This document shows positions 1 to 8,176 of a stretch of 46,921 bases of DNA, piece after piece. The DNA comes from Pseudomonadota bacterium (lineage in GTDB: Bacteria; Bdellovibrionota_C; UBA2361; SZUA-149; DAOLCO01): NCBI GenBank assembly GCA_027487795.1, contig JAIYCX010000003.1, positions 1 to 46,921 on the forward strand, written 5' to 3'. The position numbers and the translations under genes were made by a program. The first letter of the stretch is position 1, and each line of letters starts with the position of its first letter. A model generated the notes under the pieces. The model made no database searches. It was not told the DNA's origin and worked only from the letters and a program-made list of their open reading frames with translations.

Positions 1-2169
1 AATAGAGTTGTAAGATATCCTTTTAATCCAAATCAAAGCGGTGGAGTTAGTGTTCAAAGGTATGAAAATCTACTATTTCAACTTTCTGACTATTCGGCTC
101 AACAAATAAATCTTTCAAATATATCTAAAATACGGCTATACCTTGAAGGAGGAGTCTCACAAGACTCCAATGTAGACTATCTAAGAGTAAACACTAATCC
201 CTACTCACTAAGTGGTAATGCAAAAATTCGAGGAACATCAATACCGGTAAACGGAGCTGAAGTTAGTGCTACTATCGGAACAAATGTACTTAGTAAAGTA
301 ACTGGAGCAGATGGTAATTATCTAATACCAGATATCGGAGATGGTAGTTATTCTATGTCTATTTCTAAACCAGGTTATGTTTTAGTTGGAACAAATTTCA
401 CTAATCCTATAGTTATTGAAGGTCAAAATAGAAATAACGTGAATTTTGAATTCGACTGCGCTCCTGGTTATTCTCTACGTGGTAGCGAATGTCTATCAGG
501 AATGACAATAGATGCTTCAGATGGAACCTACTTCCCGCATGTTCTTGTTACTTGGGTAGATGCGCCAAATGGCTCAACGTGTGAATTAAGTAGAAAACTT
601 AGTTCAGGCGGACAATATTCAGTAATAGCAAATGCAATTGTTGGAACTAGATACGAAGATACTTCATCAGTACAAGGAACGAAATATCTATACCAAGTAA
701 AATGTGGTGGACTAATCAGTGACGAAAATGAAGGTTATAGAGTACCTCAAAATAATACATGTCCTACTGGTACAGACTGTTTAGATTCGGATCTAGAACC
801 TACAGCCTGCGCAAGTGCAAATGGATTCTTAAACCAAATAAATATCGCTAGCGTTTTGAATAAAGGTAATATTGATCTTAATGCTACTGTTGAATATCGT
901 GATCTAGAAGGCGTAGTTAGAGGATCAAAAAGTACTAGACTAATCCCGTATCAAAAAATGGATTTTATTATTAATGACCTAGGTCTTGTTAAAGATACTT
1001 ACGGAACCGTTTGTGTAATAACTGACGCAAGATCTAATGGAGCATGGGGTGGAGGACTGTCCCTATACAAAGCAGATGCAAGAAAAACAAATGGAACTTT
1101 TGGAGATGCTTTTGACTTCGTACTTTACTATCCATATAGAAATGCACAAGTTGGAACATTCACTCAACCACTAAATACTAATCACTTTGGAGTACGTAAA
1201 GATGGTACTGTTGCAAACTGGATCAGAATAACAGATGCTCAAAAAGGTGATGGTGAAAGACTAAGAGGTGTTCTAGTTTATACTAATGCTAATGGAGAAA
1301 TAATTTTCCAAGATATTGTAAATATTCCTGATGGAGGAAGATTCGACTACTCTGGACATGAGGCTATTGGTACTTATAAAAATTTAGACAATATCGGAAT
1401 GGTAAAATTCCTACCTGCATCTAAATCAGATGGTTCAGCTGCTAAATACTACATGAGCACTGGTAGATACTTTTACGACTGCATAGGAGCATCATGCGCT
1501 AACTTCTATACTGCTTTCTTAGTACCAAGAAGACCATCAACTGATGTAATGACTTCTGGTGGAATCAGCACTATAGATGGAGAAACTGTAGTATTGGAAA
1601 TAAATAACAATACTGATAACTCAGCTGCAGACGTAGATTTAAAATCATATGCTGCTCTAGGCGCTACTAATAATATGAGAAAAGCTATTCCAGCAAATGG
1701 AACTACTCATGTTACTATTAACAAGCAGAACGGTACTGGACTATTAGAGAACAATACCGTTGGTGGAATAAATGTTGATGCAATGACTGGATCAGTCGCT
1801 GCAACATCAATATTCTACAAACTTGATAGTAAAGGAGTACTTGAGTATGCTTATGCTGCACCTCTAGCCGGAGCTAGTAAGACAGTTCAGTTTAGTGAGT
1901 TTAATAGTTTTATTGGAAATGTAAACGTATCAGAATTATTCAACTCAGCGGACAGAGAAGCTAGTGTTCAAATTCAAGCTAGAGATGCTAATAATAACTT
2001 AGTTCTTAATACTACAGTTATGGTTAGACCATTTAGCACCGAAAGAGTTACATTAGCTTTACCTAAGGAAACTTACGGGACAATAGTAGCACAAAGTACG
2101 ACTCCTGGAATATCTTTCAGAAACTATGTTAGAAGAAGTGACTATGTAGTTTCCTTTAAAGGTGAGTAA
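1..2169 (+). CDS. Large secreted/surface beta-domain protein, 5'-truncated
   Basis: The reading frame is open from the first base, so the gene starts upstream. The internal ATG at 355 lies inside a domain and is not a start. About 722 residues are visible. Residues ~75-145 look like a carboxypeptidase-regulatory beta-sandwich (GNYLIPDIGDGSYSMSISKP). A short Cys-containing link (CAPGYSLRGSEC) follows, then an FN3-like domain that begins TIDASDGTYFPHVLVTW. The remaining ~450 residues appear to be repeated beta-sandwich modules rich in Asn, Thr and Gly, with scattered Cys pairs (CIGASCANF). This composition suits an exported adhesin or surface-layer-like protein, but no enzyme motif was recognised. 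A hairpin terminator lies about 25 bases after the stop. The function is inferred from architecture only. Confidence 0.75.
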   Translation, partial: NRVVRYPFNPNQSGGVSVQRYENLLFQLSDYSAQQINLSNISKIRLYLEGGVSQDSNVDYLRVNTNPYSLSGNAKIRGTSIPVNGAEVSATIGTNVLSKVTGADGNYLIPDIGDGSYSMSISKPGYVLVGTNFTNPIVIEGQNRNNVNFEFDCAPGYSLRGSECLSGMTIDASDGTYFPHVLVTWVDAPNGSTCELSRKLSSGGQYSVIANAIVGTRYEDTSSVQGTKYLYQVKCGGLISDENEGYRVPQNNTCPTGTDCLDSDLEPTACASANGFLNQINIASVLNKGNIDLNATVEYRDLEGVVRGSKSTRLIPYQKMDFIINDLGLVKDTYGTVCVITDARSNGAWGGGLSLYKADARKTNGTFGDAFDFVLYYPYRNAQVGTFTQPLNTNHFGVRKDGTVANWIRITDAQKGDGERLRGVLVYTNANGEIIFQDIVNIPDGGRFDYSGHEAIGTYKNLDNIGMVKFLPASKSDGSAAKYYMSTGRYFYDCIGASCANFYTAFLVPRRPSTDVMTSGGISTIDGETVVLEINNNTDNSAADVDLKSYAALGATNNMRKAIPANGTTHVTINKQNGTGLLENNTVGGINVDAMTGSVAATSIFYKLDSKGVLEYAYAAPLAGASKTVQFSEFNSFIGNVNVSELFNSADREASVQIQARDANNNLVLNTTVMVRPFSTERVTLALPKETYGTIVAQSTTPGISFRNYVRRSDYVVSFKGE

Positions 2170-2170
2170 T

Positions 2171-3139
2171 TTAACTAAAATTACTTTTATTTCTAAAAAG
2201 GCTTGATGCAATTTTTTGTATCAAGCCTTTTTTATTATCAGCTTGTTTATCCTTTTTATTCCTAATTAACTCTAAAATCTCATTCATAGATCCATAGCGA
2301 TGTTTCTTTTCTTTTTCCCCACAAATTTCAATCATCGTTGAAATCCATTTCGGAGTCTCAGGATTTACTTTAATTGCTTCAGGTATACCTTCTGATACAT
2401 GAGCTAAAAATAACTTAAATGTAGTACTACCATCAAATGGTCTTTGTCCCGTGATAAGTTCATATGCAAGAATTCCAAATGAATAGATATCCGTTCGTGC
2501 ATCTAGTTCTTCTCCTCTATGCTGTTCCGGAGACATATAATAAGCAGTTCCAATTCGATTGCTACTTTGACTCATATCAGCACCTTCAGACTCTTGCTGT
2601 GCCAGTCCAAAATCTGCAATCTTAACTATAAAATCATCTTCAGAATCATCTATTTTTATTCTAGAGATCATAATATTTGCAGGCTTTAAATCTCTGTGTA
2701 TTAGATTATGCTTGTGGGCGTATGTAAGGCCGTCCGCAATTTTTTCTAGTATAGAAAGTTTATTTAATATGCTAAGCGGTGAAATATCCAGCGCTATATT
2801 TTGACTAGAATCTTGATATATTAAACTATCTAAGTCTCTCCCCTCCACAAGCTCCATTGTGAAAGCAAAGATTTGCTCACTTTGGGAAATCTCATTTAAC
2901 TCATGAAAGTTATATGCTTTAATTATATTTGGATGATTCAAACTCTGCATTGCTGCAAATTCTTTTCGAAAACGAATGATTGCATTAGTACTTGTTCCAG
3001 CCTTAGGTATAAGAGTCTTAAGAGCTAGTATCTGCTGAGTCTCCTTATCTAAGACCTTATAGACATGTCCCATCCCACCCTCACCCAAGTGACTTAGGAC
3101 CTCGTAACGATCAAATATTGTATTTCCTGTTTCAAACAT
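2171..3139 (-). CDS. Hanks-type serine/threonine protein kinase (PknB-like), soluble
   Basis: The 322-residue protein is essentially one kinase domain. It has a glycine loop GEGGMGHVY (19-27), the ATP-anchoring Lys41, catalytic HRDLKPAN (148-155), DFG (176-178), and MSPE followed by a P+1/helix-F region DIYSFGILAYELITG. All catalytic residues are present, so it should be active. There is no transmembrane segment or sensor domain; the last ~25 residues are a basic tail. It is divergent, across 148 bp, from a membrane pseudokinase, which suggests the pair act together. The start ATG has no clear Shine-Dalgarno sequence. Its substrates are unknown. Confidence 0.93.
   Translation of the reverse strand: MFETGNTIFDRYEVLSHLGEGGMGHVYKVLDKETQQILALKTLIPKAGTSTNAIIRFRKEFAAMQSLNHPNIIKAYNFHELNEISQSEQIFAFTMELVEGRDLDSLIYQDSSQNIALDISPLSILNKLSILEKIADGLTYAHKHNLIHRDLKPANIMISRIKIDDSEDDFIVKIADFGLAQQESEGADMSQSSNRIGTAYYMSPEQHRGEELDARTDIYSFGILAYELITGQRPFDGSTTFKLFLAHVSEGIPEAIKVNPETPKWISTMIEICGEKEKKHRYGSMNEILELIRNKKDKQADNKKGLIQKIASSLFRNKSNFS
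2195..2234 (+). terminator. Intrinsic terminator of the surface protein gene, inside the 3' end of the converging kinase gene
   Basis: A 13-bp stem (AAAAAGGCTTGAT / ATCAAGCCTTTTT) with a ~12-nt loop is followed by a T-run on the plus strand. It starts 26 bases after the stop at 2169. On the minus strand the same bases encode the C-terminal tail of the kinase (KKGLIQKIASSLFRNK), so the terminator sits within coding sequence of the neighbour. Confidence 0.75.
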
Positions 3140-3287
3140 GTCACTATTTGATGCGAACTAGAGCTTTAGTAAAGTCAAAAATATCAACCAGATAAGTGCC
3201 TGATATTACTGTGCAATATCTCCATAAAAGCTCTTTAGTAAAATACAGGATACTGCCGATTACTAAGCTTAAACCAAAATCTTAAAA

Positions 3288-4715
3288 ATGCACTCATCAG
3301 AAATACATTCAGAAGTAGAAAAAGACGTACTTATTGATAATCGTTATCAAGTAATAGAACTTCTATCTACTAGCGAATCACAAGTACTTCTTAGTGCCTA
3401 CGACACAGCTCTTGATAATGAAATAATTCAATTAAAAGTATTTCATATTTCAAAAGAAACAAAAGTTTCTGATCTGACACGATTTAGAAAAGAGGTAATT
3501 CTAACTAGAAGACTAGCACACCCAAATATTGGAAGAGTTTATGACTTTGGAAAGTTTAAAAAAGAATTCTACTTTATTTCTCAAGAAAATTTAAAAGGAG
3601 AATTATTAAGTAGTATATTAAAATCTAATCCAGAAAAACTTACTTTAGCAGTTGCGATAAATATAATTTATCAACTTTCAAATGCATTAATAGAAGCACA
3701 CTCACAAGGAATTATACATAGAAGCATTTCAGCTGAAAACGTAATAGTAAATTTCGAAGAAGATAAATTAAAAAATGTGTATTTAATTAACTTTAGTTCA
3801 GGTAAAATTTTAGATGAAGCATTAAGTATGACAAGGACAGGTGAATTAATTGGGTCTCCTGCCTACATGGCACCCGAGCAGTTACGCGGTGAGAAACTTG
3901 ACTCACTAGTCGATCAATACGCCCTAGGAATCTTAGCTTTTGAAATCATAACTGGTAAAAAACCTCTAGGTAATGCTTCAGATATCAACTCACAGCTATT
4001 ACAACTAAATAAAGAAATTCCTGAACTAACTAGTATAAAAGAAGGAATTCCAAAGTGGCTTAACGAACTTGTAAAAACGGCCACGGCAAAGAATAAAAAT
4101 GAAAGATTTAGTTCAATGACAGCTTTTAGAAACTTTATATTAAATAAAACTAGAGTTAACAAAAGTAATAACAAAAACAATTTAAAAGTATCAAAATCTG
4201 CCATAAATGTAGCTACTAAAATATTTAAATACTCGATAATACTATTAATAAGTCTTGGTATACTTAAATTCAGTATTGCTAACTACTCTTATGTCTCTCA
4301 CTATTTACTTGGTACCCCACTGAAAGAACAAGAAGAGGACATCAACTCACAAAAAATACTATCAGCAGTCTTAAATAAAGACGAATCCAGAGTATCTGAA
4401 TATTTAAAATCCGGTATTAGCATTCACACAAAAGATAAAAGAGGAGTGCCGCTAATAATTCTTGCAACATCTCAAGGAAATGCAAATCTGGTTTATTTAC
4501 TTTTGGAATACGATAAGTCCATATTAAACGATACTGATTTTGATAATAGAACAGCATTAACTATAGCAGTGCTAAAAGGAAAACTTGAATTGGTAGAATT
4601 ACTAATAAATCACGGGGCTAATTTAGAGGCTAAGGATAATCTCGGAAAAACAGCCCTTGATTATGCAATACGAGGTGGTAATAAGGATCTTATCAAACTA
4701 TTTGAGAAACATTAA
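3288..4715 (+). CDS. Membrane pseudokinase with C-terminal ankyrin repeats
   Basis: This 475-residue protein has a kinase fold at ~15-285. The glycine loop is replaced by LLSTSESQV. Lys50 is kept, but the catalytic loop reads HRSISAEN (144-151), so the catalytic Asp is Ser, and DFG is NFS (168-170). The APE region (195-197) and helix F are intact, so the fold should be sound but phosphotransfer is unlikely. One hydrophobic segment (~313-333) follows a basic stretch. About three to four ankyrin repeats follow (~350-475; for example TALTIAVLKGKLELVELLINHGA). With a single membrane pass, the kinase and ankyrin parts fall on opposite sides. It is divergent from the intact kinase at 2171-3139, and regulation of that enzyme is the natural guess. 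No Shine-Dalgarno sequence is evident. Confidence 0.88.
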   Translation: MHSSEIHSEVEKDVLIDNRYQVIELLSTSESQVLLSAYDTALDNEIIQLKVFHISKETKVSDLTRFRKEVILTRRLAHPNIGRVYDFGKFKKEFYFISQENLKGELLSSILKSNPEKLTLAVAINIIYQLSNALIEAHSQGIIHRSISAENVIVNFEEDKLKNVYLINFSSGKILDEALSMTRTGELIGSPAYMAPEQLRGEKLDSLVDQYALGILAFEIITGKKPLGNASDINSQLLQLNKEIPELTSIKEGIPKWLNELVKTATAKNKNERFSSMTAFRNFILNKTRVNKSNNKNNLKVSKSAINVATKIFKYSIILLISLGILKFSIANYSYVSHYLLGTPLKEQEEDINSQKILSAVLNKDESRVSEYLKSGISIHTKDKRGVPLIILATSQGNANLVYLLLEYDKSILNDTDFDNRTALTIAVLKGKLELVELLINHGANLEAKDNLGKTALDYAIRGGNKDLIKLFEKH

Positions 4716-4852
4716 ATCAGTATAAATTCTTAGATATTATCTACTAATATTGACTATGAAATCCAAATGCTATAGCTGTAGACTATGGTTTTTGATAAAA
4801 GTCCTTAAATCAAATTCTCAATTTCACAATTCTAACCGGGTAGTAGATTTTT

Positions 4853-4899
4853 AACATTAGATCACTTGTAGTCTAAAACTATAGAAGCGATGTAATGTT
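4853..4899. repeat. Conserved upstream stem-loop of HTH cassette 1
   Basis: The imperfect inverted repeat AACATTAGATCACTT (4853-4867) / AAGCGATGTAATGTT (4885-4899) pairs at 13 of 15 positions. The right arm runs directly into the TAATGTTGGCC boundary motif. Cassette 2 has a different but equally placed stem (9637-9679). Confidence 0.55.
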
Positions 4900-4906
4900 G
4901 GCCAAA
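4893..4906 (+). repeat. Left boundary inverted repeat of HTH cassette 1
   Basis: TAATGTTGGCCAAA is the near-inverse of TTTGGGCCAACATTA at 5586-5600 on the other side of the gene. The same pair bounds cassette 2. The core TTGGCCAA is itself a palindrome, so it could be a protein-binding site as well as an element end. Confidence 0.6.
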
Positions 4907-4933
4907 AGGTTTTCTCTTTCTTAGGAGTTAGTG

Positions 4934-5503
4934 ATGAAAGTTTTTACAACGGGTCAGGTTGCCAAGATTTGCAAAGTCGCCCCCAGAACTGTTTCAAAAT
5001 GGTTCGATTCTGGACGACTAAAAGGATATCGTATTCCTGGATCTCAGGATCGGCGTATTCCGAGAGAGTATCTAATCAAATTTTTAAAGGAACATGGTAT
5101 GCCACTTGGAGACCTTGAGGATGATGGTTTAACCAAAGTTTTGATTGTTTCTCAAGATCAGGCACTTCGTGACCAAACGTCAAAAGAGCTTACTCCAGAA
5201 AGGAAGTTCAAGCTAAGCATAGCAGCTTCTGGATTTGAGGCATCAATACAGATCGACTCCTTTCAACCCGACATTGTTGTAATAGATTTTTCAATAGACA
5301 AGTTGGAAGCAGTTCAGACTTGTGAACGTATTCGCAAACACCCAGAACTCACAGAGTTGATACTAATTGCGATTCTACCAAATGAAGGCTCCACTAGCTT
5401 TGATCGATCTGCAATTAAGGAGAGTTTCAGAAAGCCTGTAGATATGGGGCTTTTTAGCAACAGACTTAAAGTTCTAAGCGTTGTGAAAAAAGAATCCACT
5501 TAG
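4934..5503 (+). CDS. HTH (MerR/excisionase-like) DNA-binding protein with degenerate receiver domain, copy 1
   Basis: The 189-residue protein has an N-terminal helix-turn-helix (TGQVAKICKVAPRTVSKWFD, residues 6-25) with a wing rich in Arg (GSQDRRIPREYLIKFL). A receiver-like domain follows (~66-185). The receiver keeps the likely phospho-acceptor position (VVIDFS) and a KP pair (FRKPVD). The acidic pair at the end of strand 1 is missing (LIVSQDQ), so phosphorylation is doubtful. The start is ATG 4934, not GTG 4931: AGGAG at 4923-4927 is 6 bases away, and this gives the same length as the paralogue at 9736. HTH-plus-receiver proteins of this sort are common in planctomycetes and deltaproteobacteria, but their targets are not established. 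Conserved inverted repeats and hairpins flank the gene. Confidence 0.85.
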   Translation: MKVFTTGQVAKICKVAPRTVSKWFDSGRLKGYRIPGSQDRRIPREYLIKFLKEHGMPLGDLEDDGLTKVLIVSQDQALRDQTSKELTPERKFKLSIAASGFEASIQIDSFQPDIVVIDFSIDKLEAVQTCERIRKHPELTELILIAILPNEGSTSFDRSAIKESFRKPVDMGLFSNRLKVLSVVKKEST

Positions 5504-5535
5504 TAAGGTGCTTTCTATAATAGTAAACAGAAAAC

Positions 5536-5559
5536 GAAGTTAAGCATAAGCTTAACTTC
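5536..5559 (+). terminator. Conserved hairpin after HTH gene copy 1
   Basis: GAAGTTAAGC-ATAA-GCTTAACTTC forms a perfect 10-bp stem 33 bases after the stop. There is no T-run, so it may be an RNA-stability or termination element. The equivalent hairpin in copy 2 is at 10337-10362. Confidence 0.55.
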
Positions 5560-5585
5560 ATACAGGTTCTAAATCCATAATAAGG

Positions 5586-5600
5586 TTTGGGCCAACATTA
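5586..5600 (-). repeat. Right boundary inverted repeat of HTH cassette 1
   Basis: TTTGGGCCAACATTA is the inverse of the left boundary motif at 4893-4906. The surrounding bases (GGTTCTAAATC upstream, TTTT downstream) are also shared with cassette 2 at 10388-10402. Confidence 0.6.
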
Positions 5601-5764
5601 TTTTAATTTCGATAAGTTCAGACCACTCAAGTCTTTATAAATATCTTTCAACAATTTCTTAAACTCCTAAAGAAATATGTCCATATCAGAATCAGAGCGA
5701 ACTCCATTAGTAGATCTTCTGTTGCATAGTATTTAATAAAAGATTAAAAGAAATGGGGTATTAA

Positions 5765-5912
5765 AGTTCTAAACTCTTGAATTTTTCTGGTCGGACTTCG
5801 AGTAAATTTTTTTCCTTAGCTAAATTTAACTTAAAAAATTTAGGGCACCTCGCAGCTACATTCCGGCGGAATGTGCGAGAATGAGACCAGAAAAGTTTAA
5901 GAGTTTAGAACT
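5765..5912 (+). repeat. Long inverted repeat enclosing two hairpins, directly upstream of a transporter gene
   Basis: Arms of 28 bases (5765-5792 and 5885-5912) pair along their whole length. The only two DNA mismatches would both be G-U wobbles in a plus-strand transcript. Inside are hairpin CTAAATTT/AAATTTAG (5820-5843) and palindrome ACATTCCGGCGGAATGT (5858-5874), the latter clasped by CTCGC/GCGAG. The right arm ends 3 bases before the TTG start at 5916. It could be a MITE-like element or a structured leader RNA. No target-site duplication was found. The rest of the 5601-5764 gap shows nothing recognisable. Confidence 0.65.
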
Positions 5913-5915
5913 CGG

Positions 5916-7220
5916 TTGGGGAAAAGTCATAATCAATTACTAGCAATTTTCTTGAAAAACATCTTTAAATTTTGGTTATCTCTTGCATCTACAACCTTCT
6001 TCATGGCTTTGGAGGTGCCAATTTGTACAGCGGCAATTTCAAGGTTAGAAGAAAGTGAACTTAATCTTGCAGCATTTGGAATTGTTGCATCATGTGCACT
6101 TTTTATCCAGTCTCCAGTATTAAGACTTATGTCAACTCCCTTGATGTTTGTACAAGATATTCAATCTTATCGAATATTAAGAAACTTTTCATTATGTTTT
6201 TCTATAATCGTAAGTTTAGTTTTCTTAATATTGTCTCTCGATCCGATTTATAGTTTGTTTGTCGTACCTTTTCTTGGGCTTAAACATGAAATCACAGATC
6301 TTGTTCAAAGTGGTTTATTGATGTGGTCAGGATTTCCTATATTAATTGGGATGAGGAGATTTTATCAAGGAGTTATTCTATGTGGCCATGAACCCAAAAA
6401 AATAGCGCTCGCAACTTTTCTAAGATTGCTAACTCTGATTTCTTATACATGGTTTTCGCCTTTAAAGGGATACAATACTGGTGTTGCATTAGGAGTGTTT
6501 GGGATAGGATCGGGAATGTTTGTTGAGATGATAGTAAGTGCTATTTTTGCACAAAAACAAATCAGTAAGTATTCGCAATCTAATACAGATAACATAAAAA
6601 GTCTTAGCGTAGGGAATATTCTTAAAAAATTCATTCCATTATCGGTATCTTCCTCAGTTTCATTGAGCAATAGTACAATACTTTCAGTATTTGTTGCACG
6701 CGGTTTCTTAGCGATAGAGTCATTGGCCTTGATGCCCATCATATTTGGATTATTAAATCCATTTACATGGGCAGCATTTGCTACGCAGGATACTACGCAT
6801 GCACTATTAACCAAGTCAAAAGAATCTTATAATCAAGTAAAAAGTTTTTCTATACGTCTTGGGATAATCCTTAGTATTATATTATTTTTGATCGGAGCTA
6901 GCGTATTATCAGATTATTATTTTCTTTATTTAAATCATCTGCAAGATAATCTTTATCGTTTAACAGCCGGACCTGTTTTATTGATTTCATTAATACCATT
7001 TACTATGGCAACCAAGAACTTTTATCGAGGAGTCTTGATTGCTGATGGCAGATCTAAGATGTTGTTAATTAGCGAGTCCTTTGAGATAATCTCACTAATA
7101 ATAGTTATGGGAACATTATCAATGGTCTCAAATTTACCTGCAATTAATCTGGCGATGATTTCAATGTGGATAAGTGGTCTTATGAATCTTGTTTTTCTTT
7201 ATTATACAACCAAAAAATAG
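5916..7220 (+). CDS. MOP-superfamily membrane protein, ANK/MATE-like
   Basis: This is a 434-residue polytopic membrane protein with about 12 hydrophobic segments. The motif LSLASTTFFMALEVPICTAAISRL near the N-terminus and ELNLAAFGIV resemble bacterial relatives of the progressive ankylosis (ANK) protein in the MOP flippase superfamily. A related segment recurs in the second half (SSSVSLSNSTILSVFVARGF). The substrate cannot be read from sequence. The best start is TTG 5916, since the first ATG is 29 codons in and would cut the first helix. No Shine-Dalgarno sequence is visible because the region is occupied by the right arm of the 5765-5912 inverted repeat. It is convergent with the TrmB gene downstream. 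Confidence 0.72.
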   Translation: MGKSHNQLLAIFLKNIFKFWLSLASTTFFMALEVPICTAAISRLEESELNLAAFGIVASCALFIQSPVLRLMSTPLMFVQDIQSYRILRNFSLCFSIIVSLVFLILSLDPIYSLFVVPFLGLKHEITDLVQSGLLMWSGFPILIGMRRFYQGVILCGHEPKKIALATFLRLLTLISYTWFSPLKGYNTGVALGVFGIGSGMFVEMIVSAIFAQKQISKYSQSNTDNIKSLSVGNILKKFIPLSVSSSVSLSNSTILSVFVARGFLAIESLALMPIIFGLLNPFTWAAFATQDTTHALLTKSKESYNQVKSFSIRLGIILSIILFLIGASVLSDYYFLYLNHLQDNLYRLTAGPVLLISLIPFTMATKNFYRGVLIADGRSKMLLISESFEIISLIIVMGTLSMVSNLPAINLAMISMWISGLMNLVFLYYTTKK

Positions 7221-7307
7221 ATTATAAAAAGTGTTAATATTTTCATCTTTGTGTTTTAATACTTTTCTCGGTGTCTCTTACTCTCAGTAGTTGTTTTATT
7301 TTTATGC

Positions 7308-8066
7308 TTAAGTTTTACTATCCTTTGGACAAAAGTCATACATAAACCTGAACCAAACTCTAAAAGCATCTGCAATCTGTTGATTCACAATCACTGTCAT
7401 AGAAAAATCTGTTTCGTGTATTCCTCCAACATGAATATTAGATAATATATTTACATGCGATCCAAATATATCTATTGCATTTGGTGTAGAGTAGCCTTTA
7501 GGTAGAAACTTAAAATTTTTACCTATATGTTTTGTTATCTCATGTGAAGACGATTTAATCTCATAATCAAATAAGTGAAAATAATTAATTTTTGCTTTGT
7601 TAGCTTCTTTAATAAATTTAGGAAAGAAATGTTGTAAACGATGATCCATCCATGCTCCTTTCGCGCCAATACAATAGAAATCTTCTTTTATGCGCAGAAT
7701 ATCTCGCATATAGTTTTTCCAACCTTCTATACCGCGGTAGATAAATACCCCTTGCTCAGTTGATTTACTTCGATATAAATTTTCAAGGCCAGGCATTACA
7801 CTTTCAAGAAGTGTTTGTTTCTCCTGAACAAGCTCCATTAGTTTATTTGGCTCGACTGCCTGATATCTATTTTCTTTTGATTGAATAATCTCAAAAGCCA
7901 AACCTTTTTCTACAAGACGTGCGATAGAATCGTATACATTTCTTCTATGAACTTTGGACTTTAAAGCAATTGAGCCTACTGAAAGTTCACCTTCTTTTAA
8001 AAGAGTTTCGTAAATTATTGCCTCGTTTTTAGGTAGGCCAAGTTGTTGAAATATATGGGTATACAT
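7308..8066 (-). CDS. TrmB-family transcriptional regulator
   Basis: The 252-residue protein has an N-terminal winged helix-turn-helix (~5-75: LGLPKNEAIIYETLLKEGELSVGSIALKSKVHRRNVYDSIARLVEKGL) typical of TrmB, then a coiled linker and a C-terminal effector-binding region (~105-245). TrmB proteins usually sense a sugar or other small solute and control a transporter. The gene is divergent from the sodium:solute symporter at 8177 across 110 bp containing two perfect inverted repeats, so local control of that transporter is likely. A GAGG Shine-Dalgarno sequence lies just ahead of the ATG. Confidence 0.85.
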   Translation of the reverse strand: MYTHIFQQLGLPKNEAIIYETLLKEGELSVGSIALKSKVHRRNVYDSIARLVEKGLAFEIIQSKENRYQAVEPNKLMELVQEKQTLLESVMPGLENLYRSKSTEQGVFIYRGIEGWKNYMRDILRIKEDFYCIGAKGAWMDHRLQHFFPKFIKEANKAKINYFHLFDYEIKSSSHEITKHIGKNFKFLPKGYSTPNAIDIFGSHVNILSNIHVGGIHETDFSMTVIVNQQIADAFRVWFRFMYDFCPKDSKT

Positions 8067-8081
8067 AGTCCTCTATCAAAT

Positions 8082-8122
8082 ATGGTGATAACTAACACCA
8101 TTGAGTGTTCTTTACCACTCAA
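8082..8122. promoter_or_regulatory. Tandem palindromes, candidate TrmB operators
   Basis: ATGGTG-N8-CACCAT (8082-8101) and TTGAGTG-N8-CACTCAA (8101-8122) are perfect inverted repeats. Their centres are 20 bp apart, about two helical turns, and they lie between the divergent regulator and symporter. A weak -35/-10 pair for the symporter (TTGAGT, 18 bases, TAAATT) would overlap the second site. Confidence 0.5.
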
Positions 8123-8176
8123 AATAAATTATTAATAAATCTATCGTTAATTAAATAAGAAAACTTTAAGGAAATT

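Noticed and set aside
355..2169. Treating ATG 355 as the start of the first gene
   Set aside because: The frame is open to base 1, and the sequence before 355 encodes the first strands of the same regulatory-like beta domain, so the ATG is internal.
5765..5912. Riboswitch call for the structured element
   Set aside because: The fold is convincing as pairing, but it matches no riboswitch class I know, and no ligand can be argued.
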